NCBI GenBank assembly: GCA_964598845.1
Contig: CAZRDM010000012.1
Span: forward strand, 1 to 64,000
Length of the DNA stretch: 64,000 nucleotides
Reading direction: 5' to 3'
From: FEN-987 sp964598845
Lineage (GTDB): Archaea > Thermoproteota > Bathyarchaeia > 40CM-2-53-6
Shown here: one piece after another, positions 26,047-35,003 of the stretch
Position numbering within the stretch: the first letter of the stretch is position 1
Layout of the letters: each line of letters opens with the position of its first letter
Program-made: the position numbers and the translations under genes
Notes under the pieces: generated by a model
Database searches by the model: none
The model's input: the letters and a program-made list of their open reading frames with translations, nothing else
Told to the model about the DNA's origin: nothing

Positions 26047-26694
26047 CTAGACCCTTCGGGCGCGTCCCGCGGTGGCCGAGGCGTACGCGTAAAGCAAGAT
26101 GGGTGCCAGAATCGCGCCATTCACGGCGTCCGTCGCGCCCGCCGAATAGAACTCTGCCAATGCCGCTTCAATCGTACTGATGCCGATTTGGAATACGTAG
26201 TCTGTCAAAGCAGCAAATCCAATTCCGATGATTGAACCCAGAATTGCAAGTACGGCAGCAGCAACTAGGCCCTGCGCTTTTGTCCAATCGGTTCGTTTGA
26301 CGATGAAGTATCCAATCCCAGGGACTGCACCGAGCAGTCCATTTCCGATATCCCAGTTCCAGAAGAATCCGCCGAAAGACACTGCATCAGAGAGTATGTT
26401 GCCCAGAAATCCCGAGACGAACCCGGTAATCGGTCCAAATACGAACCCAAAGAGCATTGGGATAGCCACAGTCGGTCGGACCGCGATCAAGCCGACACCC
26501 GGAATCTGCAGTGCGTTAAACGGAATTGTTAGCGCCGCGTAAAGTGCCGTGCCGACAGCCATTGCAACGATCTGCTTAGCTGAGAAGAGTGATTCCTTAA
26601 CTTCCGTCGTACCCAATCTCTTCCGCCACGAATTCGTTCTCGTGTGCTCACTATTTAAGGGCTGGCTTACTCTCAGAGGCGCCGACGAGTTCAC
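26047..26694 (-). CDS. ECF transporter substrate-binding S component (system 1)
   Basis: A 215-residue membrane protein with about six hydrophobic segments, typical of S components: RPTVAIPMLFGFVFGPITGF, then GNILSDAVSFGGFFWNWDIG. It binds the vitamin or metal carried by the EcfAAT module; the ligand is not deducible. The GTG start at 26694 overlaps the ATPase gene by 44 bases, while a TTG at 26616 would avoid the overlap and still keep all hydrophobic segments. Confidence 0.84.
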   Translation of the reverse strand: MNSSAPLRVSQPLNSEHTRTNSWRKRLGTTEVKESLFSAKQIVAMAVGTALYAALTIPFNALQIPGVGLIAVRPTVAIPMLFGFVFGPITGFVSGFLGNILSDAVSFGGFFWNWDIGNGLLGAVPGIGYFIVKRTDWTKAQGLVAAAVLAILGSIIGIGFAALTDYVFQIGISTIEAALAEFYSAGATDAVNGAILAPILLYAYASATAGRARRV

Positions 26695-28279
26695 TGAGTG
26701 TCAAAACAGATATCCCGCCCGTTATTTCTCGGGATAAAGTGATTAGTGAGGTTTCACGAATCGCGCCCTGGACAAGTACCTTAGGGTCTGCAAGAACACT
26801 CTTGGTCCTGCCCTCCGCAATCACTTTCCCATCTTTGAGCACGACAGCGCGGTCTGTGTACTCTATCGCTAGATCTGGATCGTGTGTTATGACGATAAAC
26901 GATCCAACCCGTTCTTGGAGGCTCCTGATAAAGCTCATGAAGTTCGAGTAGCTCCTGTAATCTTGTCCCGCGGTTGGTTCATCTAGTATGACGCATCTCG
27001 GCTCCATCGTGAGAACAGACCCCACGCAAATTCGCTTCTTTTCACCGAAACTTGAAGCGAAGGGTGATTTCTCGAGTAGATGATCAATCGAGCAACGTTT
27101 CGCCACCTCAGGAGCAATTCTCGATATATCCGCTGCAGGGATTCCGATATTCTTGGGACCAAACGCTAACTCCTCTCGAACGGTTCTCGCAAAGAGCATT
27201 GAAAAGGGATTTTGAAAGACTAGGCACACCGAGCGTGCGATCTCCGATGTGTCGACTGTCCGCGTGTCTTTGCGCATAACGAGAACACGTCCCGAGCTGG
27301 GTTTGAGGAGACCAATCATGCAGAGAGCAAGTGTGGATTTGCCAGCGCCATTGTTTCCCAGTAGGGCGACACTTTCGCCTTCATGCACAGCAAAATTGAT
27401 GTTATCAAGCGCACGTATTCCGCCTGAATACTCGAAGGTAAGATTCTCCACTCGAATGAGTTCCTCGCCAATCTTCGGTGGCGCGGACACTCTTACTCCT
27501 CCAAGAAGACTCGCTCTGATACGCGATGGAACGCTCCTGAGAATCAGTTCAGCTGGAATCTTGAGAATGTCGCCAAAGTCCATCAAAACTTCAGGGTCCT
27601 TGCTATCTCCGACAATTCTCCCACTATCTATGATGACCACACGGGTCGGTTTAGCATGAAGGACCTCTTCCGTTCGATGTTCCGCTACAACCACGGTCTT
27701 GCCGGATTGATGAAGTTCGCGAAAGATGCTTCGCATGAGTTTGACCCCGTTTGAGTCGAGGTTGGCAAGCGGTTCGTCGAAGAGAAGGATATCTGGCTCC
27801 ATCGCTAGGATGTCGGCTATTGCAAGCCTCTGCCTTTGGCCTCCCGAGAGAGCGAAAATTGACCGTTTTCGCAGATCTGTGATGCCCATTGATGATAGAC
27901 TGCGTTCAACACGATGTACAATTTCCTCCCTAGGAAGTGCCAAGTTGCCTGGACCAAAGGCCACGTCATCTTCAACAATTGAGGATACAAGTTGCTTGTC
28001 AGTTTCTTGAAGAACCGTGCCAATAACTAGAGACAGATCCAAGAACCGTGACTTCGTCACGGAGCGATTTCGAACTCTCACCTCGCCTGAATAACGGCCC
28101 AAGTAGCGATGTGGAATTAGGCCATTGACACATTTCAGGAGAGTTGATTTTCCAGATCCGCTCGCGCCAGCTAGGAGAACGAATTCGTTTCCTTCAATCG
28201 CTAGATTCACGCGATTGAGGGCGGGCTCAGCGCGACTTTCGTAGGTAAATGAGAGGTTATTGATTTCGATTTCAGGCAA
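26651..28279 (-). CDS. ECF transporter fused double ATPase (system 1)
   Basis: A 542-residue protein made of two ABC domains. Domain 1 has Walker A AGASGSGKST, signature LSGGQRQRLAI and Walker B ILLFDEPLANLD. Domain 2 has Walker A GNNGAGKST and Walker B CVILDEPTAGQD, but its signature is SSFGEKKRICVG instead of LSGGQ. It corresponds to EcfA1 and EcfA2 in one chain. The start is a TTG at 28279 giving PEIEINNLSF. With EcfT and the S component it forms a complete importer. An M29 aminopeptidase lies immediately upstream. Confidence 0.92.
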   Translation of the reverse strand: MPEIEINNLSFTYESRAEPALNRVNLAIEGNEFVLLAGASGSGKSTLLKCVNGLIPHRYLGRYSGEVRVRNRSVTKSRFLDLSLVIGTVLQETDKQLVSSIVEDDVAFGPGNLALPREEIVHRVERSLSSMGITDLRKRSIFALSGGQRQRLAIADILAMEPDILLFDEPLANLDSNGVKLMRSIFRELHQSGKTVVVAEHRTEEVLHAKPTRVVIIDSGRIVGDSKDPEVLMDFGDILKIPAELILRSVPSRIRASLLGGVRVSAPPKIGEELIRVENLTFEYSGGIRALDNINFAVHEGESVALLGNNGAGKSTLALCMIGLLKPSSGRVLVMRKDTRTVDTSEIARSVCLVFQNPFSMLFARTVREELAFGPKNIGIPAADISRIAPEVAKRCSIDHLLEKSPFASSFGEKKRICVGSVLTMEPRCVILDEPTAGQDYRSYSNFMSFIRSLQERVGSFIVITHDPDLAIEYTDRAVVLKDGKVIAEGRTKSVLADPKVLVQGAIRETSLITLSREITGGISVLTLSELVGASESKPALK

Positions 28280-28314
28280 CTCATAGCACTGGCGCGAAAG
28301 GATGTTTTTCTCTC

Positions 28315-29427
28315 TTAGATGACCAGCTTTCCTCTGTCGATCAGAACTGTTCCGTCTAGGGCGAGGGTGGCGTCGGCCACGGTTCCTGAGTAGAAGAATC
28401 CTCGCTTATTGGTGCCCCCTAGGTCTTCGTTTCCTCCAATGGCAATACCTACAGCGCCTTGAACAAGATGATTGACAGTGTAGCCTAACTTCGCCTTCGG
28501 ATTCAGGCCTATTGTCAAGGCGGATATGCGATCCCTATCTCCCGACGCCGACTCCCATTGCCTACGTAATTCGAGGGCGTGCCTGTCGCCTTCAAAAGAA
28601 GTCACTCTTCCATCCCGAAATGTCCATACGAGTCTACGTATGGTCCTTCCAGCCCAGGGTGTAGGTACGGCGAGTACTGCTTTGCCATTGGCTGAGTCCT
28701 CTACTATGGCAACTTGGACAGAGCCAGCCGGGATCGAAGCCTCTAAGGTATCGTTCGCTATGTCTTCTTCGTCGACTATTCCGTCATCAACTCTCGGTTT
28801 TCTCCCTTTGACGGAAAATTCCAGTTCCGTCCCGTTCGGGGAGACGACTTTGACTCTCGCCGAGGATTGAAGTCTCGTGACGACCTCAGTGCCACGCTTG
28901 GCAAGTGCTTCGGGATCGACTGTGGAGGCCGCCTTTATCATACGTTCCCAAGCTGTGAAGTTCAATCGATAAGCTTTGGCGCGAGGTTTTGTTACAGATC
29001 CTAATCCGATTCCGAGGGATCGAACCTTTCGCTCTGTGGCTAGAGGATAGTGAGCCTCTGATTCTCCCGCTTCATTTGCTGCAAGTTTCTCTGGGGGAAC
29101 CTTTCGGAAGATCGCTGGATCGTACACTCCACCAAGCCAGAATTGTGCTGTTGAATTGCGTGTAAGCTCCCTACACCAAATTGACGGTTGGCGTAGGCTT
29201 TCCTCGGAAAGGTGCGTCAAGAACCCAAGGTAGTAGCGGTCGCTCCACAGATTCAACAAAACGTCCGCTCCATTCTTGAAACATCTTATCGCAATGTCCT
29301 CAGCCAGTCTCGTCAAATGGGGGTTGAAGAATATTGTGACTGCGTCATCGGATCTGATGCGGAGACACTTGTTGACGGCAAGCTCGGCCAATAATTTCGG
29401 CATAACTTTCACGGCAAGATGATTCAT
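28315..29427 (-). CDS. Aminopeptidase, M29 family
   Basis: A 370-residue protein. Recognisable M29 segments are VKVMPKLLAELAVNKCLRI at the start, then VKVVSPNGTELEFSVKGRKP near residue 195, DGIVDEEDIANDTLEASIPAG, the C-terminal ALTIGLNPKAKLGY, and GAVGIAIGGNEDLGGTNKRG holding conserved Glu and His/Asp positions. These are metal-dependent aminopeptidases (thermophilic aminopeptidase T type). The N-terminal ATG at 29427 is taken; an internal ATG eight codons on is possible. It shares an 82-base divergent promoter region with the F420 oxidoreductase gene. Confidence 0.8.
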   Translation of the reverse strand: MNHLAVKVMPKLLAELAVNKCLRIRSDDAVTIFFNPHLTRLAEDIAIRCFKNGADVLLNLWSDRYYLGFLTHLSEESLRQPSIWCRELTRNSTAQFWLGGVYDPAIFRKVPPEKLAANEAGESEAHYPLATERKVRSLGIGLGSVTKPRAKAYRLNFTAWERMIKAASTVDPEALAKRGTEVVTRLQSSARVKVVSPNGTELEFSVKGRKPRVDDGIVDEEDIANDTLEASIPAGSVQVAIVEDSANGKAVLAVPTPWAGRTIRRLVWTFRDGRVTSFEGDRHALELRRQWESASGDRDRISALTIGLNPKAKLGYTVNHLVQGAVGIAIGGNEDLGGTNKRGFFYSGTVADATLALDGTVLIDRGKLVI

Positions 29428-29473
29428 GGTTCACGTAATAATTGTTCTTACGCATCAATGCGCTTGCGTTACC

Positions 29474-29480
29474 TTTTTAT
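29474..29480 (+). promoter_or_regulatory. Putative TATA box for the F420 oxidoreductase gene
   Basis: ACCTTTTTATCG ends 30 bases before the ATG at 29510, suited to a nearly leaderless transcript. Confidence 0.5.
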
Positions 29481-29509
29481 CGAAAATAGGGTAGGCGTCG
29501 CGAATCGCA

Positions 29510-30457
29510 ATGTCCACTAGCATAATGTTGAGCGGCAACGGAGACCTCGACTCGCAACGCATATCGGAGATCAGCGCTGAGGCGGAGAAACGTGGTTTCA
29601 CGGGGCTCTGGTTTGGAGAGACAACTATTCGCGATGCATCCGTGCTAGCAACGATTGCAGCCTGTGCAACAAGGAAGATCCAGCTGGGCACGTCGATTGT
29701 TAACATATTCACAAGGTCGCCAGGCCAATTGGCTTTGATAGGCGCGACTGTCAATGAGCTCAGCGGGGGGAGGTTTACTCTTGGCTTGGGAGTAAGTACC
29801 CCCGCAATTGTGGAGAGCTGGCACGGACAGAGGTTTGACACACCAATTCGTAGACTCGACGAGACAGTCAAACTGTTGCGCCAATATTTTTTGGGGGAAA
29901 GATTCAGCTTCCAAGGTTCCTACTATTCCCCTACGAATGCCAGATTTAGAACCAAAGCCCCGCCTCGGATAGCTCTAGCTGCGTTGAACGATCAGATGAT
30001 CAAGAAGGCGGGCTCTCTCGCCGACAGGGTTATTCTAAACCTCTATCCTCCGGATCGGATCGGGCATGCCATTCAGTTGATTGAACATGGTCGTCGAGAA
30101 ATGGGAAGAAAGGAGCGGCCAGTTCTATCAGTTATGTTGTATTCCTACGTCCTAGGGGATGATGATAGAGGCCTCGATGCTGGAAAAGATTTGGTAAGTT
30201 TCTACGCGAGTGCACCCGCCTACTCCGTGCTCTTTTCAAGCATCGGTTTCGCCCTCCAAGCGAAAGCCATGATGGAGGCATGGAAAGCGAAGGACAGGGA
30301 TGGGGTGAAACGTATCGTTACGCGCGAAATGGTCGACAGGTTAATGGTTCTCGGGACGGTTCGGGAACTCAGAGAGCGGGTGAAACTTTACCATGAGAAT
30401 GGCGTGGATGACGTATTCATCTCACCATCGCCTTTCGGGAATTACGAGGCGAACATA
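29510..30457 (+). CDS. LLM-class F420-dependent oxidoreductase, end lost in a gap
   Basis: 316 residues are visible. The motifs are GLWFGETTIRDASVLATIAA, then KIQLGTSIVNIFTRSPGQLA and GRFTLGLGVSTPAIVESWHG, as in bacterial-luciferase-like F420 enzymes of the methylene-H4MPT reductase (Mer-like) layout. It differs strongly from the other LLM protein near 1.6 kb, so the two are not recent duplicates. Only the last few residues should be missing. Confidence 0.87.
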
Positions 30458-30557
30458 NNNNNNNNNNNNNNNNNNNNNNNNNNNNNNNNNNNNNNNNNNN
30501 NNNNNNNNNNNNNNNNNNNNNNNNNNNNNNNNNNNNNNNNNNNNNNNNNNNNNNNNN
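30458..30557. other. Assembly gap (100 N)
   Basis: A run of exactly 100 N that removes the 3' end of the F420 oxidoreductase. Just right of it a frame reads EKVLPNATPGVRVAAQ, which might be its C-terminus if the gap is a multiple of the right phase; this cannot be decided. Confidence 0.99.
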
Positions 30558-30575
30558 GAGAGAAAGTTCTTCCGA

Positions 30576-30815
30576 ATGCGACGCCCGGTGTACGGGTTGC
30601 TGCCCAGCCTATTCTTGAAATCAATAGGTGTCTGCCTGCTTATCTTCGGGTTGTATGATACACGAGTCTATTGGTACAGTCTCAGACATGGTCATGGAAC
30701 ATTTGATTTCTTCGGGAAGACCATCCCGGCAAGTCACATACTCATCAAATTGGGATTTGGTGGCGTCTTGACCTTCTACTACGTGGTTGGATCGACCCTC
30801 ATCATTTTCGGATAG
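30576..30815 (+). CDS. Small hypothetical membrane protein
   Basis: A 79-residue frame from an ATG just after the gap. It has two hydrophobic segments (LFLKSIGVCLLIFGLYDTRV and IKLGFGGVLTFYYVVGSTLI) joined by a polar, aromatic loop with HGHGTFDFFGKTIPA. The start could lie in the gap. No family is recognised. Confidence 0.5.
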   Translation: MRRPVYGLLPSLFLKSIGVCLLIFGLYDTRVYWYSLRHGHGTFDFFGKTIPASHILIKLGFGGVLTFYYVVGSTLIIFG

Positions 30816-30935
30816 CGTCAAGTTCGTGACGTAGAAAACTAGGAATTCGTGAAGGTCCGCGATACCTGTCTTGTCAGTTTTGGTAAGCAGAAGCAGGCGT
30901 AATAACCTCCCCGATCTCCTCAGAATTCGAGCGAA

Positions 30936-32069
30936 ATGATTGCAAGTAAGAAGGCTGACCTAGCTGGACCAGGAATTGGCAGTTATGACGAGCTGGAGAA
31001 AATCCTGCCAGAGGACTACAGCTCTCTTCTGAACCCTAGGGAGACACAGAAAGCTGTCTTTGCAGTGAAGAACTACATCGAGGAGAATCTGTGTAGAGAA
31101 CTCAATTTGATGATGGTTCAGGTTCCGCTTATCGTGGACGTTGAGAGCGGCGTCAATGATCTGCTGGACCGGGATGGATCACGTACTCCGATTCAGTTCC
31201 ACATTTCGAACGACTATGACAAGCATCCGATCGATGCGCAGATAGTGCAGGCTGCCACGAAGTGGAAGCGAGTAGCATTGAAGCAGTTTGGGATGGGGGT
31301 TGGTGAAGGCATTTGCACAGACATGCGCGCTGTTCGCAAAGATTACTTCCTAGATCACGATCACAGCGTCTATGTTGACCAGTGGGACTGGGAAAAGGCC
31401 ATCACCGAGGAGCAACGCAACCTTGACTACTTGAAGGACACCATTAGAAAGATTTGGAAGGTCCTGAAGCGCGCCGAGACTCACATTCAAGAATTGTTCC
31501 CTCAGCTGAAGATAGAGAAGCATCCGAACCTTCCAGATGAGCTAACATTCCTTCATGCTGAGGACATCCTTGACAAGTACCCAGACTTGCCGCGTAAGCA
31601 ACGTGAGACGTTGACTCTGCAGGAATATCCTGCAATCTTCATCATCGGGGTCGGTTATCCACTCAGAGACGGGTTACCCCATGAAATGAGAGCGGCCGAC
31701 TATGACGATTGGGTCACCGAAACGAAGTCCGAGAACGATATGCCTATGCATGGCCTGAATGGTGATATCCTCGTCTGGAACCCTGTGACAAAGCACCGGC
31801 ACGAGCTTACGTCAATGGGTATCCGTGTAAACGCTAAATCGCTAAGGAAGCAGCTGGAGATTTCCGGGCAACTTCACTTCCTAAAGTTTCCCTACCATCA
31901 AGGGATCATGAATAACGAGCTCCCGCTCAGCATTGGCGGTGGGATTGGGCAGTCTAGGACGTACATGCTTCTGCTCAGGAAGGCCCATCTTGGAGAAGTC
32001 AGCGTAACCGTGTGGCCAAAGATACTCAAGGAAATGTGCAAGAAGAAGAACATACATGTTCTAGAGTAA
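30936..32069 (+). CDS. asnA: Aspartate-ammonia ligase (asparagine synthetase A)
   Basis: A 377-residue protein related to class II aminoacyl-tRNA synthetases that makes asparagine from aspartate, ammonia and ATP. It keeps the E. coli AsnA landmarks in order: ATKWKRVALKQF, GEGICTDMRAVR, the very characteristic HSVYVDQWDWEKAI (about residues 143-156), then GLNGDILVWNPV, SSMGIRV-like TSMGIRVNA and GGGIGQSRTYMLLL (motif 3). Bacterial-type AsnA is common in fermenting bacteria and less usual in archaea, many of which have an AsnRS-like enzyme or AsnB instead. Possibly acquired by transfer. Confidence 0.93.
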   Translation: MIASKKADLAGPGIGSYDELEKILPEDYSSLLNPRETQKAVFAVKNYIEENLCRELNLMMVQVPLIVDVESGVNDLLDRDGSRTPIQFHISNDYDKHPIDAQIVQAATKWKRVALKQFGMGVGEGICTDMRAVRKDYFLDHDHSVYVDQWDWEKAITEEQRNLDYLKDTIRKIWKVLKRAETHIQELFPQLKIEKHPNLPDELTFLHAEDILDKYPDLPRKQRETLTLQEYPAIFIIGVGYPLRDGLPHEMRAADYDDWVTETKSENDMPMHGLNGDILVWNPVTKHRHELTSMGIRVNAKSLRKQLEISGQLHFLKFPYHQGIMNNELPLSIGGGIGQSRTYMLLLRKAHLGEVSVTVWPKILKEMCKKKNIHVLE

Positions 32070-32169
32070 GCTTTGCAGCCGCCAGCTATTCTTAACAAGA
32101 CCCGTGACTACTTGTCGATTGAGTATGATTTTCTACTGTTCAGTGTCCTGAGCGATTATCGTTCGGATT

Positions 32170-33612
32170 TCAAGATGCTTCTTGAATGCCAGCCAACTTT
32201 CTTGCCATATCTTTCTTGCTCTCGAGATCTGCGAGTTGCCTGATCGTCATCTGAGCGGCTGCGGGTGAGCCACCTCCATGCATGCATAATGCTCCTAGTC
32301 TTCCAGGACCGGCCACCATGCTCTGTATTAGCTTGGCAGCTCTCAGTCTCTTCTCGGCTGAGACTCCACGGATTCCGCGATAATACTTCTCGACTAAGGG
32401 GCCGATCTTCGGATTCCTCAGATCCAGCTCTGACGGCATGCAAGAGATGATACCACCCGCGATGTCCTCAGCTATCTTCTGGATCTCGTAGGGGAGACGA
32501 GAGACACTGATCTTGGTGACATTGGCAAGCAGGGGATCCGGGAACCATGCTCCCGAGGGGGTTCCTTTTCCTTCGTGTGCTGAGCCTAATGCTTGAGCGT
32601 ATAGCGCCTCAGAGAGATAGGTCATCTCTGCAAGACGGTCGGATAGCTGCCTAGAGAGGCCATTGTACTCTGCAAGCAGAGCGGCGGCCCCCGTCAACAC
32701 GTCCCCGCACCCGGCCAGACATCCGCCAAGTACCATTCGGTGGAGCTGCACGAACTTGGTCACGGTTTCCGCAGCGTACTCATACTCACCACTCATGAAC
32801 ACTCGCTCTCTGGGGACGAACACATCGCCAAAGACGATCAATGATTCAGAGGAACCAAAGCTTACGTTTCCTTTGTCAAATCCTTCTTCTAGCTTCGCCT
32901 GTCCACCAGGCTGCATGTCGACCACCTGAATGATTCCTTCGGCGTTGAGAGGCATAGCGAAAGCAACAGCATGCTCCCTTTCCGCTTCAGAAAAGCCGAC
33001 GCCAGGCTGAACGATGATCTCGTGTGAACCTATGGCACCGCCAATCATGCTCTTGGCGCCTCGGACAACGATGCCCTTCCTGTTCTCATCAGCCACCCTT
33101 AGGTACATATCCCTGTCCGGCTGGTGCTTCGGCTTCAGCGACCTGTTGCCCTTCGCGTCAGTAAGTGCGCCAGCAAAAGTGAGATCTTTGCTTTGAACTC
33201 TTGCGACGTATCGTTTCAGCCTCTTGTGGTAGTCTGTTCCGAAGCGGGAATCGATCTCGAACGTGCTGTACCAGAGCGCGTTAAGGGCGTCCCAGCCGCA
33301 GCAGCGGCTCGCAGTGCATACCCCAGTCTTTTGACAGATCAGACGTGCCGTGCGTACACGGTTCACTAAGTCCTCTTTCGACCTGTGTATTGAACAGTAA
33401 GCACTAATCTTGGCACCGACTTCAGTTTTCCTCGTTAGAAGCGTCTCATACTTCTTGTCCAGAGAGAGCTCGTATATCTGGCCGATTCCATTCAAGGCCA
33501 AACGCGTAAATCCGTTCCTAGTCACATCTGAGATGCGCTTCCCGCGCATGTAGGCGTCGGCGTCCAATTTCCTGATGCTTTCCAAGTACTGGTCTTTCGA
33601 TTTCAGAACCAT
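32170..33612 (-). CDS. 4-hydroxybutyryl-CoA dehydratase family protein (HpaB fold)
   Basis: A 480-residue flavoprotein of the 4-hydroxyphenylacetate 3-hydroxylase superfamily. Unlike the oxygenases it has candidate [4Fe-4S] ligands of 4-hydroxybutyryl-CoA dehydratase: His291 and Cys298 (QLHRMVLGGC, same seven-residue spacing as the known His292/Cys299), and Cys99 with Cys104/105 (GVCTASRCCGW). The known enzyme has Cys99-x3-Cys103, so the spacing here differs. It would convert 4-hydroxybutyryl-CoA to crotonyl-CoA. It lies 9 bases after an acyl-CoA dehydrogenase gene, which could reduce crotonyl-CoA to butyryl-CoA. Relatives with other 4-hydroxyacyl-CoA substrates are possible. Confidence 0.84.
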   Translation of the reverse strand: MVLKSKDQYLESIRKLDADAYMRGKRISDVTRNGFTRLALNGIGQIYELSLDKKYETLLTRKTEVGAKISAYCSIHRSKEDLVNRVRTARLICQKTGVCTASRCCGWDALNALWYSTFEIDSRFGTDYHKRLKRYVARVQSKDLTFAGALTDAKGNRSLKPKHQPDRDMYLRVADENRKGIVVRGAKSMIGGAIGSHEIIVQPGVGFSEAEREHAVAFAMPLNAEGIIQVVDMQPGGQAKLEEGFDKGNVSFGSSESLIVFGDVFVPRERVFMSGEYEYAAETVTKFVQLHRMVLGGCLAGCGDVLTGAAALLAEYNGLSRQLSDRLAEMTYLSEALYAQALGSAHEGKGTPSGAWFPDPLLANVTKISVSRLPYEIQKIAEDIAGGIISCMPSELDLRNPKIGPLVEKYYRGIRGVSAEKRLRAAKLIQSMVAGPGRLGALCMHGGGSPAAAQMTIRQLADLESKKDMARKLAGIQEAS

Positions 33613-33621
33613 CCAAACACC

Positions 33622-34773
33622 TCAGAGAAGCTCGTTTGAAATCACGAGCCTTTGGATCTCAGAAGTTCCCTCGTAGATCTCAGTGATCTTCGCGTCTCGG
33701 TAGTACCTCTCGAGGGGCAGGTCGGTCATGTACCCGTAACCCCCATGGATCTGAATCGCTTTCCGCGCCGCTTCTACGGCTGTAGACGCGGCGAACAGCT
33801 TTGCCATGCTTGCTTCCTTCGTGTGTTTCCTCCCTTGATCAGTGAGCTGGGCCGCCTTGTAGGTTAGCAATCTTGCGGCCTCAATTTCGGTGGCCATGTC
33901 AGCAATCATCCAACGAATGGCCTGCAGATCCGCTATCGGCTTTCCAAACTGAACTCTGGACCTCGCATGTGCTATCGCAGCATCAAGAGACGCTTGTGCT
34001 ATCCCAACAGCTTGGGCGGCGATGCTGATCCGCCCGCAATCCAATGTATCCATGGCGATCCTGAACCCATCTCCACGAAGGCCAAGCATATTCTTCGCTG
34101 GCACTCGGACGTGATCGAATATCACTTCGGAAACTAGAGATGAGCGGATGCCCATCTTGTTGAATATTTTTCCAATCTTGACGCCGGGGGTGTCTCTCTC
34201 AACGATGAAGCATGAGATGCCACGATGTGCGAGAGACTTGTCTGTCATGGCGAAGACGAGGTAGGTGCTCGCTATAGGAGCGTTCACGATGAAATACTTG
34301 CGACCACTGATCACATATTCATCATCTTCCAGCGTCGCCTTAGAATCCATTGATATCACATCGCTGCCAGCCCCGGGCTCCGTCACGCAGAAAGATCCAA
34401 ACTTTTTCCCCTGCGCTAGAGGCCTCAGATATCGCATCTTCTGTTGTTCAGTTCCGAACCATAGTAGCGGTTGACTGGCAAGGGAAGTGTGCACTGCAAG
34501 AGTGACCCCGAGCGCTGCGGATGCTCTGGATATTTCTTCGACGGCTAGGACGTAGCCGATGACATCTTGTCCGGCTCCCCCATACTTCCTTGGAATGGGC
34601 AAGCCAGAGAGCCCGGATTTCGCTAGAGCCTGCCAAGCTTCGACCGGGAATCTGCCACTTTTGTCCCAACGATCCGCCTTCGGCAAGACATGCTCGTCGA
34701 CGAAGCTTCGAGTCCTCCTCACGACATCCTTCTGGCTCTTGCTTAGTGCGAATTCCAAGTCTCGTTCAATCAA
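33622..34773 (-). CDS. Acyl-CoA dehydrogenase
   Basis: A 383-residue flavoenzyme with standard ACAD layout: the N-terminal helical domain with GLSGLPIPRKYGGAG, the middle domain with FCVTEPGAGSDVISM and WAx-like YFIVNAPIAS, and a C-terminal domain with QIHGGYGYMTDLPLERYYRD and the catalytic Glu in IYEGTSEIQ (about residue 368), as in short-chain (butyryl-CoA) dehydrogenases. It starts at a TTG. It would need an ETF as electron acceptor; the only ETF sequence in the window is a dead fixA fragment. It is the first gene of the pair with the hydroxyacyl-CoA dehydratase. Confidence 0.92.
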   Translation of the reverse strand: MIERDLEFALSKSQKDVVRRTRSFVDEHVLPKADRWDKSGRFPVEAWQALAKSGLSGLPIPRKYGGAGQDVIGYVLAVEEISRASAALGVTLAVHTSLASQPLLWFGTEQQKMRYLRPLAQGKKFGSFCVTEPGAGSDVISMDSKATLEDDEYVISGRKYFIVNAPIASTYLVFAMTDKSLAHRGISCFIVERDTPGVKIGKIFNKMGIRSSLVSEVIFDHVRVPAKNMLGLRGDGFRIAMDTLDCGRISIAAQAVGIAQASLDAAIAHARSRVQFGKPIADLQAIRWMIADMATEIEAARLLTYKAAQLTDQGRKHTKEASMAKLFAASTAVEAARKAIQIHGGYGYMTDLPLERYYRDAKITEIYEGTSEIQRLVISNELL

Positions 34774-35003
34774 GCGAGCGTATGCCGATTGTTAAGGACG
34801 TTATCAAAGTACAGTATATGCTATCTAGGCATAGCGTGCTCTGAGGATTGCTATCGCTCGGGAGAGGTAGGCATTCCCTCTTGGCCTGTTCAACATTCTC
34901 CTACTACAAGTGCGGGGACTCCGCTTCAGACGCGAGGCCACTCTTTCTTAGGAACGTATTTTCTTGGCAAGCGGAAGATTGTTGGTAGCGCGCATGATAG
35001 AAG
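34774..35003. other. Intergenic region without recognisable genes
   Basis: This 230-base space lies between the acyl-CoA dehydrogenase start and the end of the membrane protein gene. I see no coding, RNA or repeat feature; the dehydrogenase promoter should be within its first 60 bases. Confidence 0.5.
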
